Source: Arenicola marina (lineage: Eukaryota > Annelida > Polychaeta > Arenicolidae). From it: DNA of 64,000 bases. How positions within the stretch are numbered: position 1 is the stretch's first letter; each line of letters starts with the position of its first letter. A program made the position numbers and the translations under genes. The notes under the pieces were generated by a model that was not told where the DNA came from, did not search any database, and worked only from the letters and a program-made list of their open reading frames with translations. Positions 50,301-61,395 of the stretch are shown piece after piece. Location: positions 55,917,670-55,981,669 of the forward strand of contig OZ025248.1 in the NCBI GenBank assembly GCA_964019135.1. The letters are read 5' to 3'.

Positions 50301-50662
50301 GATTGGGGGATGTTCAAAGAAAGAAAGTGATGTTAAGGGGGATTGGGTGATGTTCATAGAAAGAGAGTCATGTTAAAGGGGATTGGGTGATGTTCATAGA
50401 AGGAGGGTGATGTCAAGTGGGATTGGGTGATGTTCATAGAAAGAGGGTGATGTTTAAGGGGGATTGGGTGATGTTCATAGAAAGAGGGTGATGTTAAGGA
50501 GGATTGGGTGATGTTCATAAAAAAGAGGGTGATGTTAAGGGAATTGGGTGATGTTCATAGAAAGAGGGTGATGTCAAGGGGGATTGGGTGATATTCATAG
50601 AAAGAGGGTGATGTTAAGGGGGAATGGGTGATGTTCATAGAAAGAGGGTCATGTTAAGGGGG
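44309..50662 (+). repeat. 6.3-kb satellite-like array: 20-bp monomer passing to 40-bp dimer
   Basis: The left margin (44.4-44.6 kb) consists of 20-bp units such as GGTTATGTTAAGAGAAATAG. From about 44640 two diverged 20-bp halves alternate, GGGTGATGTTCATAGAAAGA and GGGTGATGTTAAGGGGGATT. They form a 40-bp unit repeated about 150 times. Higher-order duplications are visible: 47051 recurs at 47331 (280 bp, 7 units), and blocks near 48480-48720 recur near 49800-50040 (about 1.32 kb). No gene is present; short minus-strand frames are by-products. Confidence 0.95.
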
Positions 50663-50934
50663 GTGGACGATGTATTGGGGAAGGAGATATTAAAGGATGA
50701 CTTTAGACGTTACAAAGAAGAGTGGAGGGTTATGCGATGTTGATCCGACGTGGAGGCGACCCCATAACTGCGGGGGAGCGTAATGCGAGAGATGGAATGA
50801 AGGCAAAGGCCTTACTACGATAGTAAGGTCTTTGATGAAGGGGCCTGTTGGTAACAACAAAAAACACGAATCGGCGACGAACGCACATACACATTCTTCG
50901 CCACCTGTTATTGATTGTTATACGCGATTTATCA
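50663..50934. other. Right flank of the 40-bp array
   Basis: No recognisable feature apart from a small inverted repeat: GCCTTACTACGATAGTAAGG (50810-50829). Confidence 0.35.
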
Positions 50935-51135
50935 AAATTCTCAATCGACGCGATTTATCAAAATTCTCAGTGTCAAATGCCGATTTTTCATGACGTTTCG
51001 TGTCGCTTTTTTTTCTAAAATGCCAAAATCAGTGTCGATGTCGCTTTTTCAGCTCCTCAGTGTCGGAATTTGCGGGTCAATGTCGAATGTCGATGTTCCA
51101 AATATGCCTGTATCGCGTGTCGCCATTTACCCTTC
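50935..51135 (+). repeat. GTGTCG-rich dispersed repeat, copy 2
   Basis: Same order of blocks as the copies at 35.4 and 56.6 kb, ending CGCGTGTCGCCATTTACCC. Confidence 0.8.
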
Positions 51136-51971
51136 CAGACCAGAATAATCAGTCGTTAAAAATAAACGCCTACGCGAGGTCTAAGACAACACATGGTACA
51201 TCCCGAGAAATACTTAGTTGCCCCCACGAAGAAACAATGAAGTATATACATTTGAATATATGATCACATATAGGCCTATTTTTTTATGAGGCCGTGGGGT
51301 CGGGGTAGGGGGGGGGGCAGGGGTGAGTGAGTGACGAGTGACCTGGACGTCGGGTGGGGCTCTCCTCGTAGGTGGCGCCACGTGCATTGTTCAACACCAT
51401 GTTTTACAATGACAAAAACACATGGTGCTCGTGTCGGTGTGGTTTCAGGGTGTCCATGGTTACGGGAGGGGGGGTGGTGGAGGCGCGTTTAGGGTGGGGG
51501 CGACGGTCAGTGGGTCCGTCCAATGGCCGAGTACTTAGGCTGGCCTGCCAACCATGTGACGCCCTCTCTCTAACCTGTACCGTACGTATGTCATGCGTAT
51601 GTCACCAGGCCGGTGGTAACCCACAGGCAGCCAGTATGAACGATGCCAATGTATTAAAGTGCCAGTAACAGCAAGGTTGTTTTATCCATATGGAACTTGG
51701 GGGCCAAATAAATAGTCATTCGGCCTACATTTCCGCGACGTCAGCAGATCCAAATTAGCCCTGTAACTGATATTTTCCGTGTAGTTGGAGTTAGTGATGG
51801 CGCCGTGCCAAGATAACCCCTCCGAACGGAGTATCTTCCTATAGTCTGTAACAGCAACTTTAAGTAATACATCTCTTCGCGCTTTCCTTCTTCTTGTTGC
51901 CCCGCCCCCCCACGTCTACTGTTGTAAGCTTTCGAAGGGCTCACTCTCACCCCACCATCATTCAGCACGGG
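51136..51971. other. Intergenic, nothing recognised
   Basis: A G tract near 51310 and a GC-rich stretch 51470-51530; no supported exon. Confidence 0.3.
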
Positions 51972-52750
51972 GAACCACTCACGGACCCAATCAGCACCGG
52001 GCACAACCCACCAACTCAATCAGCATGTGGAATAACCCACCAACTCAATCAGCACCGGGCACAACCCACAAACTTAATCAGCATGGGGAATAACCCACCA
52101 ACTCAATCAGCACGGGGAACAACCAACCAACTCAATCAGCACCGGGCACAACCCACCAACTCAATCAGCACCGAGAACAACCTACAAAATCAATTAGCAT
52201 GGGGAATAATCCACCAAATCAATCAGCACCGGGACAACCCACCAACTCAATCAGCACCGGGAACAACCCACCAACTCTATCATCATGGGGAACAACTCAA
52301 TCAGTACGGGGAACAACCCAACAACTCAATTAGCACGGGAAACAACCCACCAACTCAATCAGCACCGGGCACAACCCACAAACTCAATCAGCATGGGGAA
52401 CAACCCACCAACTCAATCAGTACGGGGAACAACCCACCAACTCAATTAGCACGGGGAACAACCCACCAACTCTATCAGCACGGGGAACAACCCACCAACT
52501 CAATCAGCACCGGGCACAACCCAACAACTCAATCAGCACGGGGAACAACCCACCAACTCAATTAGCACGGGGAACAACCCACCAACTCTATCAGCACGGG
52601 GAACAACCCACCAACTCAATCAGCACCGGGCACAACCCACAAACTCAATCAGCATGGGGAACAACCCACCAAGTCAATCAGTACGGGGAACAACCCACCA
52701 ACTCAATCAGCACGGGGAACAACCCACCAAGTTAATCAGCACGGGGAATA
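51972..52750 (+). repeat. 29-bp minisatellite, about 26 copies
   Basis: Unit AACCCACCAACTCAATCAGC + ACGGGGAAC, with ACCGGGCAC and ATGGGGAAT subtypes arranged in recurring order. This shows multi-unit duplication. A 223-codon frame through it is a by-product of low stop content. Confidence 0.95.
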
Positions 52751-53035
52751 AAACGCATAAAAATCGAAACACGCAGTGAAGCAATGCGAGTAAAAAGAAC
52801 GATTAAATTATCGGCTGAATCAGCAGGAAAAAAAATGCATTGAGTCAGCACGTGTGTTTTATATCCCGTGTAACATCCCCTCGCCAGCTGAGAAAGCTAA
52901 CGACGCGACCAGTGACATGCCTCCTGACCCCCCCCCCCCCGCCCACACACACACACACAGGGGTCAGACAGGTTCTGCCAGGCCGTGTGCCCCCTGCCCC
53001 CCCCCCCCCCCCACACACACCCAGCGGTCAGACAG

Positions 53036-53688
53036 GTTCTGCCAGGTCGTGTTCACGTTTGGACCGCCACCAACTATGTCATCATTAAGTGAATCTCCGG
53101 AAACTAACGAACCGACCACCTGGAAGTACATCACGGTATGCTCACCTCCTGCCCGCCCCTCTGTTATCCCCGACCCCCTCCGCCCCCGCCCTGCCTTCCC
53201 GTCATGCGATGCCGGCCCTCCCTTCTCCCCTCCCCTCTCTTACCCCTTCCCCAGCTGATCCGCGTTGTTGCGCCCATGTTCCTGACGCCCATGACATGGG
53301 AGAGAAGCCAGAATGACAGCATGTAGGGGAAGGGCCGGAGTGGAGAGGTGGGGTGTGTCAGACAATAGAGGGTGGGGGATGTACAGCCGGATGGGGAGGG
53401 AGGAAGCGGTCGGGGGTGGTGGGGGGGGGGCGGTAGAGATATAACCGTCTGACAAGGCGACAAAGTTGGCACAGTTTCATTCCCTGGTCGGGAATGCCGC
53501 CCCCCCCCCCTCCCCCCCACCAGGTAACCAAAATCCTGTTTCCCTACACCCCCCCCCGCCCCACCGACCCCCCTCCCACCCGCTTCTCCCCGCACCCCAG
53601 CCAGGTACACGTCCTCCAAGTGGTCGGCCACAGGTATATCAGGATGAGCTTCAGTCTCCGGGCAGCAGACAGATCCAGAATTGAGTGA
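53036..53688 (+). CDS. Possible three terminal exons of an unidentified gene
   Basis: Three candidate exons join with matching phase and GT/AG junctions: 53036-53135 (FCQVVFTFGPPPTMSSLSES ... TTWKYIT), 53255-53322 (LIRVVAPMFLTPMTWERSQN) and 53601-53688 (QVHVLQVVGHRYIRMSFSLR ... stop). The joined tail reads as ordinary mixed protein sequence, unlike the C-rich introns. It would be the C-terminal about 85 residues of a gene whose upstream exons I could not find. The acceptor of the first exon lies in a 70-75 bp tandem duplication (GGTCAGACAGGTTCTGCCAG at about 52964 and, slightly varied, at 53025). No family recognised; chance phase agreement is a real alternative. Confidence 0.3.
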
Positions 53689-53823
53689 AGATTGGGTCCC
53701 GAACCTGCATGGAGGCTAGAGTTGTCTAGAGCACACTGACATCGGCGCTAACCTTATTATTTATTAAACTCACTGACAGTCGGAGAATAAGTTCAAACTT
53801 TCAAAACGACGGTCTCCATCGCC

Positions 53824-56800
53824 ATGGCTACGAGCAGTAACACTCTCCACCGCTTGATGGCGTTCATCTGTGTGATACTGGGGACAGCAAGCTACGGTCA
53901 AGGTATTGTATGACGAAGCGAGCAGACGACATCTGGAGTATACTTACAGTGGGTGTCCCTCGACACGGGATCACGGTAACCGTTGTCGCTTAGGAAACAG
54001 ACCTAACATCTGATGACGTTATTCACGTTACACGCCAATAAGTCGTGCTTTCAGATCCACAGATTGGGTCAAACTGTGCCTAAAATATAGCCGTATTTCA
54101 CAGGCTGATTCTGTAACAGTTGTTATTGGGTGGGCAGACTGACGTCCAGTTAATTATAACATATATTGGACTCTTCGCCAGACCTCTCTACTGGTCGTTC
54201 TAAGGCGGTGTTATGTTATGGGCTGTCCTATGAAAAATCGAAAACGTCAACCAATGTTTGTTGTTGGATCGATCATTACTGCATAACCTCATATGGAGAG
54301 AAATATTCAAACATGATTACCGATTTTGCTGCATAATAATAAATGACCAGTCTGCGTTATATTTTGTACCAAAGCAAGTACAATGCCTTGTTTATCTTCA
54401 TTTTATTGTACCAAAGTCCGTTGCCGTTGTTATATAAAAAGGTTTGTATATGACATGAGCGCCCACCCTTATTATAAGAGGTCTCTTAATTGGTGTCATT
54501 GGTTGCACCAAAGTGGCTTGCAACATGACACCATTGATCCTTGATATCAAAACATTACAGGTACAGGAAATAGTGTCGCCGTCGCTATCGCCTGCATCTG
54601 ATCAAAGTTACAGAGTCATGTACCTTATTCCCTCCCAGCCTCACCTACATCTGGTCAAAGCTGTACAGTCATATGTACCTTATTCCCTCCCAGCCTCACC
54701 TGCATCTGATCAAAGTTACAGAGTCATGTACCTTATTCCCTCCCAGCCTCACCTACATCTGGTCAAAGCTGTACAGTCATATGTACCTTATTCCCTCCCA
54801 GCCTCACCTACATCTGGTCAAAGCTGTACAGTCATATGTACCTTATTCCCTCCCAGCCTCACCTGCATCTGATCAAAGTTACAGAGTCATATGTACCTTA
54901 TTCCCTCCCAGCCTCACCTACATCTGGTCAAAGCTGTACAGTCATATGTACCTTATTCCCTCCCAGCCTCACCTACATCTGATCAAAGTTACAGAGTCAT
55001 ATGTACCTTACTCCCTCCCAGCCTCACCTACATCTGGTCAAAGCTGTACAGTCATATGTACCTTATTCCCTCCCAGCCTCACCTGCATCTGATCAAAGCT
55101 GTACAGTCATATGTACCTTATTCCCTCCCAGCCTCACCTGCATCTGGTCAAAGCTGTACAGTCATATGTACCTTATTCCCTCCCAGCCTCACCTACATCT
55201 GGTCAAAGCTGTACAGTCATATGTACCTTATTCCCTCCCAGCCTCACCTGCATCTGGTCAAAGCTGTACAGTCATATGTACCTTATTCCCTCCCAGCCTC
55301 ACCTACATCTGATCAAAGTTACAGAGTCATATGTACCTTATTCCCTCCCAGCCTCACCTGCATCTGATCAAAGCTGTACAGTTATATGTACCTTATTCCC
55401 TCCCAGCCTCACCTACATCTGGTCAAAGCTGTACAGTCATATGTACCTTATTCCCTCCCAGCCTCACCTACATCTGGTCAAAGCTGTACAGTCATATGTA
55501 CCTTATTCCCTCCCAGCCTCACCTACATCTGGTCAAAGCTGTACAGTCATATGTAACTTATTCCCTCCCAGCCTCACCTGCATCTGATCAAAGTTACAGA
55601 GTCATATGTACCTTATTCCCTCCCAGCCTCACCTGCATCTGATCAAAGCTGTACAGTCATATGTACCTTATTCCCCCCCTGCCTCACCTACATCTGGTCA
55701 AAGCTGTACAGTCATATGTACCTTATTCCCTCCCAGCCTCACCTACATCTGGTCAAAGCTGTACAGTCATATGTACCTTATTCCCTCCCAGCCTCACCTA
55801 CATCTGGTCAAAGTTATAGAGTCATATGTACCTTATTCCCTCCCAGCCTCACCTGCATCTGGTCAAAGCTGTACAGTCATATGTACCTTATTCCCTCCCA
55901 GCCTCACCTACATCTGGACAAAGCTGTACAGTCATATGTACCTTATTCCCTCCCAGCCTCACCTACATCTGATCAAAGCTGTACAGTCATATGTACCTTA
56001 TTCCCTCCCAGCCTCACCTGCATCTGGTCAAAGCTGTACAGTCATATGTACCTTATTCCCTCCCAGCCTCACCTGCATCTGGTCAAAGCTGTACAGTCAT
56101 ATGTACCTTATTCCCTCCCAGCCTCACCTGCATCTGATCAAAGCTGTACAGTTATATGTACCTTATTCCCTCCCAGCCTCACCTGCATCTGGTCAAAGCT
56201 GTACAGTTATATGTACCTTATTCCCTCCCAGCCTCACCTGCATCTGATCAAAGCTGTACAGTCATATGTACCTTATTCCCTCCCAGCCTCTCGTTGCTAC
56301 GAGTGTAACTACGCGCCGCCTGGACAACGCTACACCGGCGGTCGCCACACCGACAAGGGCTACGTGGGTACGGCCTGGCCGGGGTACGACAGATGTGCCC
56401 TCGCCACTGCCGAGGACAGGGACCGAGTTAACACATGGCCGTGTTCGACCGGCCGCTGCTTCATCAGGCAAGACTCTAATGGACGTGAGTATGAGTCTCA
56501 ACGCGGCTCCACACGCCACACAACTTATGTGACGGTTGGTTGGGGTCTGGGGGGCGGGGGGGGGGGGTCCGGCGTCCAGTGTCGACTTTTCAAATTATCA
56601 GTGTCGAATGTCGATTTTTCACGACCCTCCGTGTCGCTTTTAGGCTACTTAAGATCAGTGTCGTTTTTTTCCAAAAATCTGTGTCGATGTTGCTTTTTCA
56701 GATCCTCAGTGTCGGAATTTGAAGGTCAATTTCGAATGTCGATTTTTCAAATTTGGCTGTGTCGCGTGTCGCCATTTACATCTTCCAGACTCCTGTTGGT

Positions 56801-59213
56801 CGAGGTTGGGCTTACATCATAGTGCCACATGGACCTCTTGGGCGCATTATGATGTGATTGCCTCTATAGCGGTAAACACATGCGATAGGCATGGGTGGGA
56901 TTCAGTTTGGACAATGGCCTACTAAAAGATGTTTGAGGTATTGAAGTCGAAGGGTTTCCGTAAAACTGGGCCGTTTATATTACTGTGAAATCTGCATGAT
57001 GTGAGAATTAACATGTCCATTGCCTGAGAACCCCATCAGACAAAATCTTACATATACAATAGTCTAGAAAAACGTCCGCAGGCTAGAATTTACCAGTTTT
57101 CCCTGCAAAATGTCGCAATAAAATAAGTCAGAAAACCATCCTATGGTAGCTTGCCCTCGGACATCAGGACAATTTTGAAACAATGTAGATCTTCACAATG
57201 TATATATTTAAAAGCTCTTTTAATAGAAATTTGAACATAGCTTGGCCAATAAGCGAACTGCACGTGCACATGTCCCACTTGACCCAAGCAATAATCAAAC
57301 ATTTATATTTGTTTGTTCAAGAATGTTCACACAATACTTACAGTATTACTCATATAATGATAAATATGTGAAGTTAATTGGCCTGTGACTATGTGTTGTC
57401 CTTCCAGTGGTCTACCGTGGCTGTGCCGACCCCTCCCACCTCCCGTGGGGTGTGGAGGTCCACCAATCGTGTCAACTCCAGGGCCCACAGGGCGCCCTCT
57501 GGTGGTTCTGCGAAGGCGATCTCTGCAACGATGGAGCATTGCTAGGCAATGGTGCGTCGCTTGGGAACGGTCGTTGCGATGGCAACATGCCGCATCAGCC
57601 GATTCACTCATCTCCGACTGGACCGACAGCGTACAACCCAGTCCGTCGCCGTTACCCCGCGGTTCCCTCCCATCCATGGTTTGTCAGACGCGGGTACAAC
57701 AGCAAATCTGTGTCGTCAGAAAACGCCAAATCCGGATCGTTAGTCACGTCGGATGAGGGAATTACGGAAGCGGAGGTTTCAACGCCAACAGTTGAGTTGC
57801 TTACACTGTACGCCACCGGAACTGGACCTCAGCCCGACAGCCACGAAGAAATCGAGTCCTCCGTGGACCTTCCTCCGTCACCGGGAGTGGATACAGAAGA
57901 CAAGGATCGGCATCCTGGGGACCCGGACAGCTCTGAGACAGGTCATCCGGAAGGCCAAGCCGACCGGTCCGACTTTGATGTAGCCCATGGAACCATTGGT
58001 GAGCATGGAGTACCAAGTGAGCGCCCTGTGGATGCGGCGAGGCCAGAAGGGGAGGAGGAGGAGGAGGAGGAGGAGGAGGAGGAGGAGGAGGAGGAGAGCA
58101 CTGTAGCCGGGACTGACGGGATCATCAGTAATACGTCACAAGCAGAAGGCGGGCAGCAGGGAGAGGCTCAGCCCGAGGATAAGAGAGGCCCGATAGATGC
58201 CGTCTACGAACCCCTGCCGGGTGACCCAGCCGTCCACGAGCAGGCAGAGGGGGGTGTTGCCGGGGAGGAGACAGAGGAGGTGGGTGTGGATGGGGGTGAG
58301 GCACCAGGTGAGACCATTGACCCGATCCCAGGTGGCGACGATCAGGGCCAGGAGAGACCCGCCGTGTCGGAGGGGGAGGGGGACGGAGAGTCCTCAACCG
58401 AGGAGGGTCAAGGCCAAGACGTCGACGAGGATTTCAGTAAGAACTCTTTTTATTTATTTATCTAAACATGCTTCCTTTTCTATCTCTGCAGCCAGCTTTT
58501 TGGAAAGTCTTGGAGAGATGAGTTTTTGTATAAGCAATATTTATTTAACGAGGTTCGCAAAAACGAGTACATATCTTAATACTAACTTCGTAATTGAATA
58601 AAATAGTATAATAAGTGCCAAATTGGAGATTAATTTACATAGGTCTATTTACATATTGCCTTGTTGAAGTTAAATGATGTATTTAAGTATTATATTTCTG
58701 TTAAATGCTTGCCCGATCACATTCTTTTGCATTGTCTATTGCAATAAAACCCACAAAAAAATGGCAGTCCGCCATACAATTCGCCTTTCCAAATTCTCTC
58801 GCGGATCCCACGTAACGTTAATTTTGGCAATGATTCTCTTTTGCGACGCTGATTTTGGCAATGATCCTTTCATTACAGACCCGTGTCAGTCTGACTGCAG
58901 CGGGAACCCGAGCGGCCTGTACGCCCATGTGGGGAGTCCGGAGCGCTACGTGCAGTGTGGCAGCTGGTACAGCCCCGACGGCCAGTCCTGCGCCTGCTGC
59001 AAGCCCTACTACATGCATTGCCCGGAGAACACCTTATTCGATGACGTCATCAAGGTGTGCACATATCGCAGTGACCAGAAGGCGGTGCCCGTTCACGTTG
59101 TCGGTAATTCCCCTGGTAACGGACATGCAGATGAGGACTGGGATAGTAAGAAACAAGCGGTAAATGTCAAGGATTTGAAAGTGAGGTATAGAATAAAGAG
59201 GCAGCAAAAGTAA
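53824..59213 (+). CDS. Secreted protein with Ly6/uPAR-like domain, acidic linker and chitin-binding CBM14 domain, 546 aa
   Basis: Four exons, all phase 1: 53824-53902, 56287-56484, 57408-58436 and 58879-59213, giving 546 codons plus stop. Residues 1-26 are a signal peptide (LMAFICVILGTASYG). Exons 2-3 encode a three-finger Ly6/uPAR-like domain: CYEC at the start, spaced cysteines (DRC, WPC, GRC, RGC, HQSC), and the closing WWFCEGDLCND signature. Exon 3 continues as a long acidic, proline-rich linker with about 15 consecutive glutamates. Exon 4 encodes a peritrophin-A/CBM14-type domain: CQSDCSGNPSGLY, SPERYVQCGSWY, then CPENTLFDDVIKVC. A basic tail (RYRIKRQQK) follows. No membrane anchor is seen, so it is probably secreted. 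Chitin binding and a barrier or immune role are inferred. The acceptor of exon 2 abuts a 55-bp minisatellite. Confidence 0.85.
54591..56286 (+). repeat. 55-bp minisatellite multiplying a splice acceptor, about 30 copies
   Basis: Unit GTACAGTCATATGTACCTTA / TTCCCTCCCAGCCTCACCTA / CATCTGGTCAAAGCT, with a GATCAAAGTTACAGAGTCAT subtype. Each unit contains a pyrimidine tract plus CAG (TTATTCCCTCCCAG|CCTC) identical to the real acceptor of the Ly6 exon at 56286. The array runs right up to that exon and is open in all frames. Confidence 0.95.
56574..56790 (+). repeat. GTGTCG-rich dispersed repeat, copy 3
   Basis: Shares ordered blocks with 50935-51135 and, reversed, 35384-35640. It begins 90 bp after the Ly6 exon, directly behind a G tract, inside the intron. 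Confidence 0.8.
58051..58096 (+). repeat. (GAG)n microsatellite encoding polyglutamate
   Basis: Uninterrupted GAG codons within exon 3 of the Ly6/CBM14 gene. The length is probably polymorphic but always changes by whole codons. Confidence 0.9.
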
Positions 59214-59391
59214 TGGATAAGATGATGACAGTGTATATACATGACCAGATATAGGCAGTCGACTCGATGGGAAAACGATATGTGCATATAAGTCATTACG
59301 TGAGCAATGAAATCATCTCAAAGTAAGAATACTGCATTTATCACAGTTAGCTACAACTAAGACATTATAAAAATATGACATAATAATATGC

Positions 59392-59397
59392 AATAAA
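59392..59397 (+). terminator. Candidate polyadenylation signal AATAAA for the Ly6/CBM14 gene
   Basis: Canonical hexamer 180 bp after the stop codon; a second AATAAA lies near 59655. Confidence 0.5.
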
Positions 59398-59399
59398 CT

Positions 59400-61160
59400 A
59401 CACTACATGCATGGGCGGGGTTGCAAGGGTGGATTAGCATCAGTGAGTTACTGGTGTGGAATCTCGCAGTGTCTTATATGGCAGAGCTTCGCACTGTGTT
59501 TTGGTCTCGACTCTAATGATAGGGTGGGGTACTTTAAAGAGGGCCCAATCTAAAAATGTGTATAAGGCAATACTGGCTGCATGAATGTGTTTAATAAATG
59601 TGATGAGTATTATATGCGATATTTTTTCCTTGGCTTTTATTTTAATCTTCTTGCAATAAAACAATTTATTTTGCACATTTGCCTTACTCTGTTTACTTTA
59701 TTGAAATAGGAAATCATTAGTAATCTCGTTACTTACAGCAAAAAAAATGCAAGAACCCGCGTGCCCATCCGCACACATTTACGACCGGGGGATCCACCAA
59801 TTTTTTACGACCAGGGGGAGGGGGGGGTCACCTTCACAAAAAGATGCGGAATTACCATCGTCAGGCTAAGTTCGTAGATGACCATGTAGGTCAAAGGTCA
59901 AATTCACAGGAATTTTTCGAAATTCGCTTAACCATTATGAGATAGGACCAAAAGTCGGTGAAACAGCCATAGCGTTCAAAGCTTTCATGTAATCACGCTG
60001 CCAATTATTTTACGTATTGGACCTAGATACCTTGTATGCGGTGTTTTTATTTGTAAATCGCCGGAGAACCCCAAAGTTTAACATGGAACCCGACGAGGGC
60101 ATTTTTGCGGGAAAAGTGTCTCCTCAATTCCTCCATGAAGGGGACGAGGTATTCTGCAGAGAGAGGCGCAAACGCGTTATTGACTTAGATTTTACCTCCC
60201 ATTTATAGTTTTCGAGTTATTGGATGATCAATTTTGACATTGCTGAAAGTGCCAAAAAATCGCTGTGACTACATGAATGCAGGTAGATGACCCATATGTG
60301 GTGGAATATGTACCCATATTACTGGCATCCTGTTTTCCAAATGGCATCGAAATCGAAGCAGTATTTTGGACGCTAGCAAATAATCACACTTTAACATGGC
60401 CATTCCCATTATAAAGCCTCGTTACGCCAAACGACTAACGGCGTGGTGGCGTCTCGGCCTATAACCATGTCGATATTGCACTACACAGTCGCAGTTGATA
60501 CTAACATGTTCAAGTTGCACCTACCACCCCGATTTTCGTCTTTCTCAAGCTATGCTTGACAAGTGTTTTGTTTTCAACGCCATGTGTTCAGCAGTGACAA
60601 AACACAGTGACTCACATGTAAGCGAAAGGCCATAGCAGACCAGCGTCTAGTTTCTGATTGGCTGATGGTGATATCCGCCACGTGTATGGCAAACCATAAT
60701 AGGTATTATCATTTTTCGATGAATTGTTTGCCCATTTCGCCACTCATTAAATTATTTTACGCTTACCGTAGCGCGTTGAGTTATTGTAGAATACAACAAA
60801 TGGCAGCGGTAGTCGTAAATGTTCGTAAATTCAGAGCAAGACACGTAAAGTTTAAGGCAGGAATGTGATGAGGAAAGCCGGTGTTACCTCCCCTTCATCC
60901 TTCTCATCCCATGGTCCGCTCCATAGTAAGAGCCCCTCACCACATCATAAGGCATCCGTATTGCAATAAAAATGATTTGAGAACAAAAGATCATTCGAGT
61001 ACCCAATTATATGTTAACCTTTCGGCACCCAATTCAATCTATTTCTTACTCTGGAAAGACTTACCTCGGATATTATCGGATATGGCGCAGACGTGTGAAC
61101 CTCAAATACATTCATTGCATAAATACACTTTGAGACTATCCGATCATATATATCTGCGAG
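59400..61160. other. Intergenic, with one dispersed repeat
   Basis: 59860-60000 matches INCENP intron 1 (7160-7280) in ordered blocks: AGGTCAAAGGTCAAATTCAC, AGGAATTTTT, CTTAACCATTATGAGATAGG, ACCAAAAGTCGG. Elsewhere no exon, RNA gene or tandem repeat is supported. Confidence 0.5.
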
Positions 61161-61395
61161 CATCCGGTCATACTTGATGAACATCCGGTCATACTTGATA
61201 AACAACCAGTCATACTTTCCGAACATCAGGTCATACTTTCCGAACATCAGGTCATACTTTCCGAACATCCAGTCATGTTTTCGGAACATCCGGTCATACT
61301 TTCCGAACATCCAGTCATATTTTCCGAACATCCGGTCATACTTTCCGAATATCCGGTCATATTTTATGAACATCCGATCATACTTTATGGAAATC
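61161..61395 (+). repeat. 21-bp minisatellite, about 11 copies
   Basis: Unit CATCCGGTCATACTTTCCGA+A with edge variants (TTGATGAA, TTTATGAA). A multiple of three, so heptapeptide-repeat frames appear on both strands without coding evidence. Confidence 0.95.

Noticed and set aside
44309..50662. CRISPR-like appearance of regularly spaced repeats
   Set aside because: There are no unique spacers: both halves of the 40-bp unit are repeated, and the host is a eukaryote with introns.
54673..56822. Long overlapping open frames in all plus frames, one reading through into the Ly6 exon
   Set aside because: They arise from the 55-bp unit cycling through three phases without stops; the Ly6 exon has a proper acceptor at 56286 and a signal-peptide exon upstream. 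Kept only as a possible alternative-splicing observation.
58674..58878. Separate gene starting at the Met at 58674 with the CBM14 domain
   Set aside because: The stretch before 58879 ends in a pyrimidine-poor but valid CAG acceptor, and the exon joins 58436 exactly in phase 1. A separate start would need a non-typical N-terminus. Not fully excluded.
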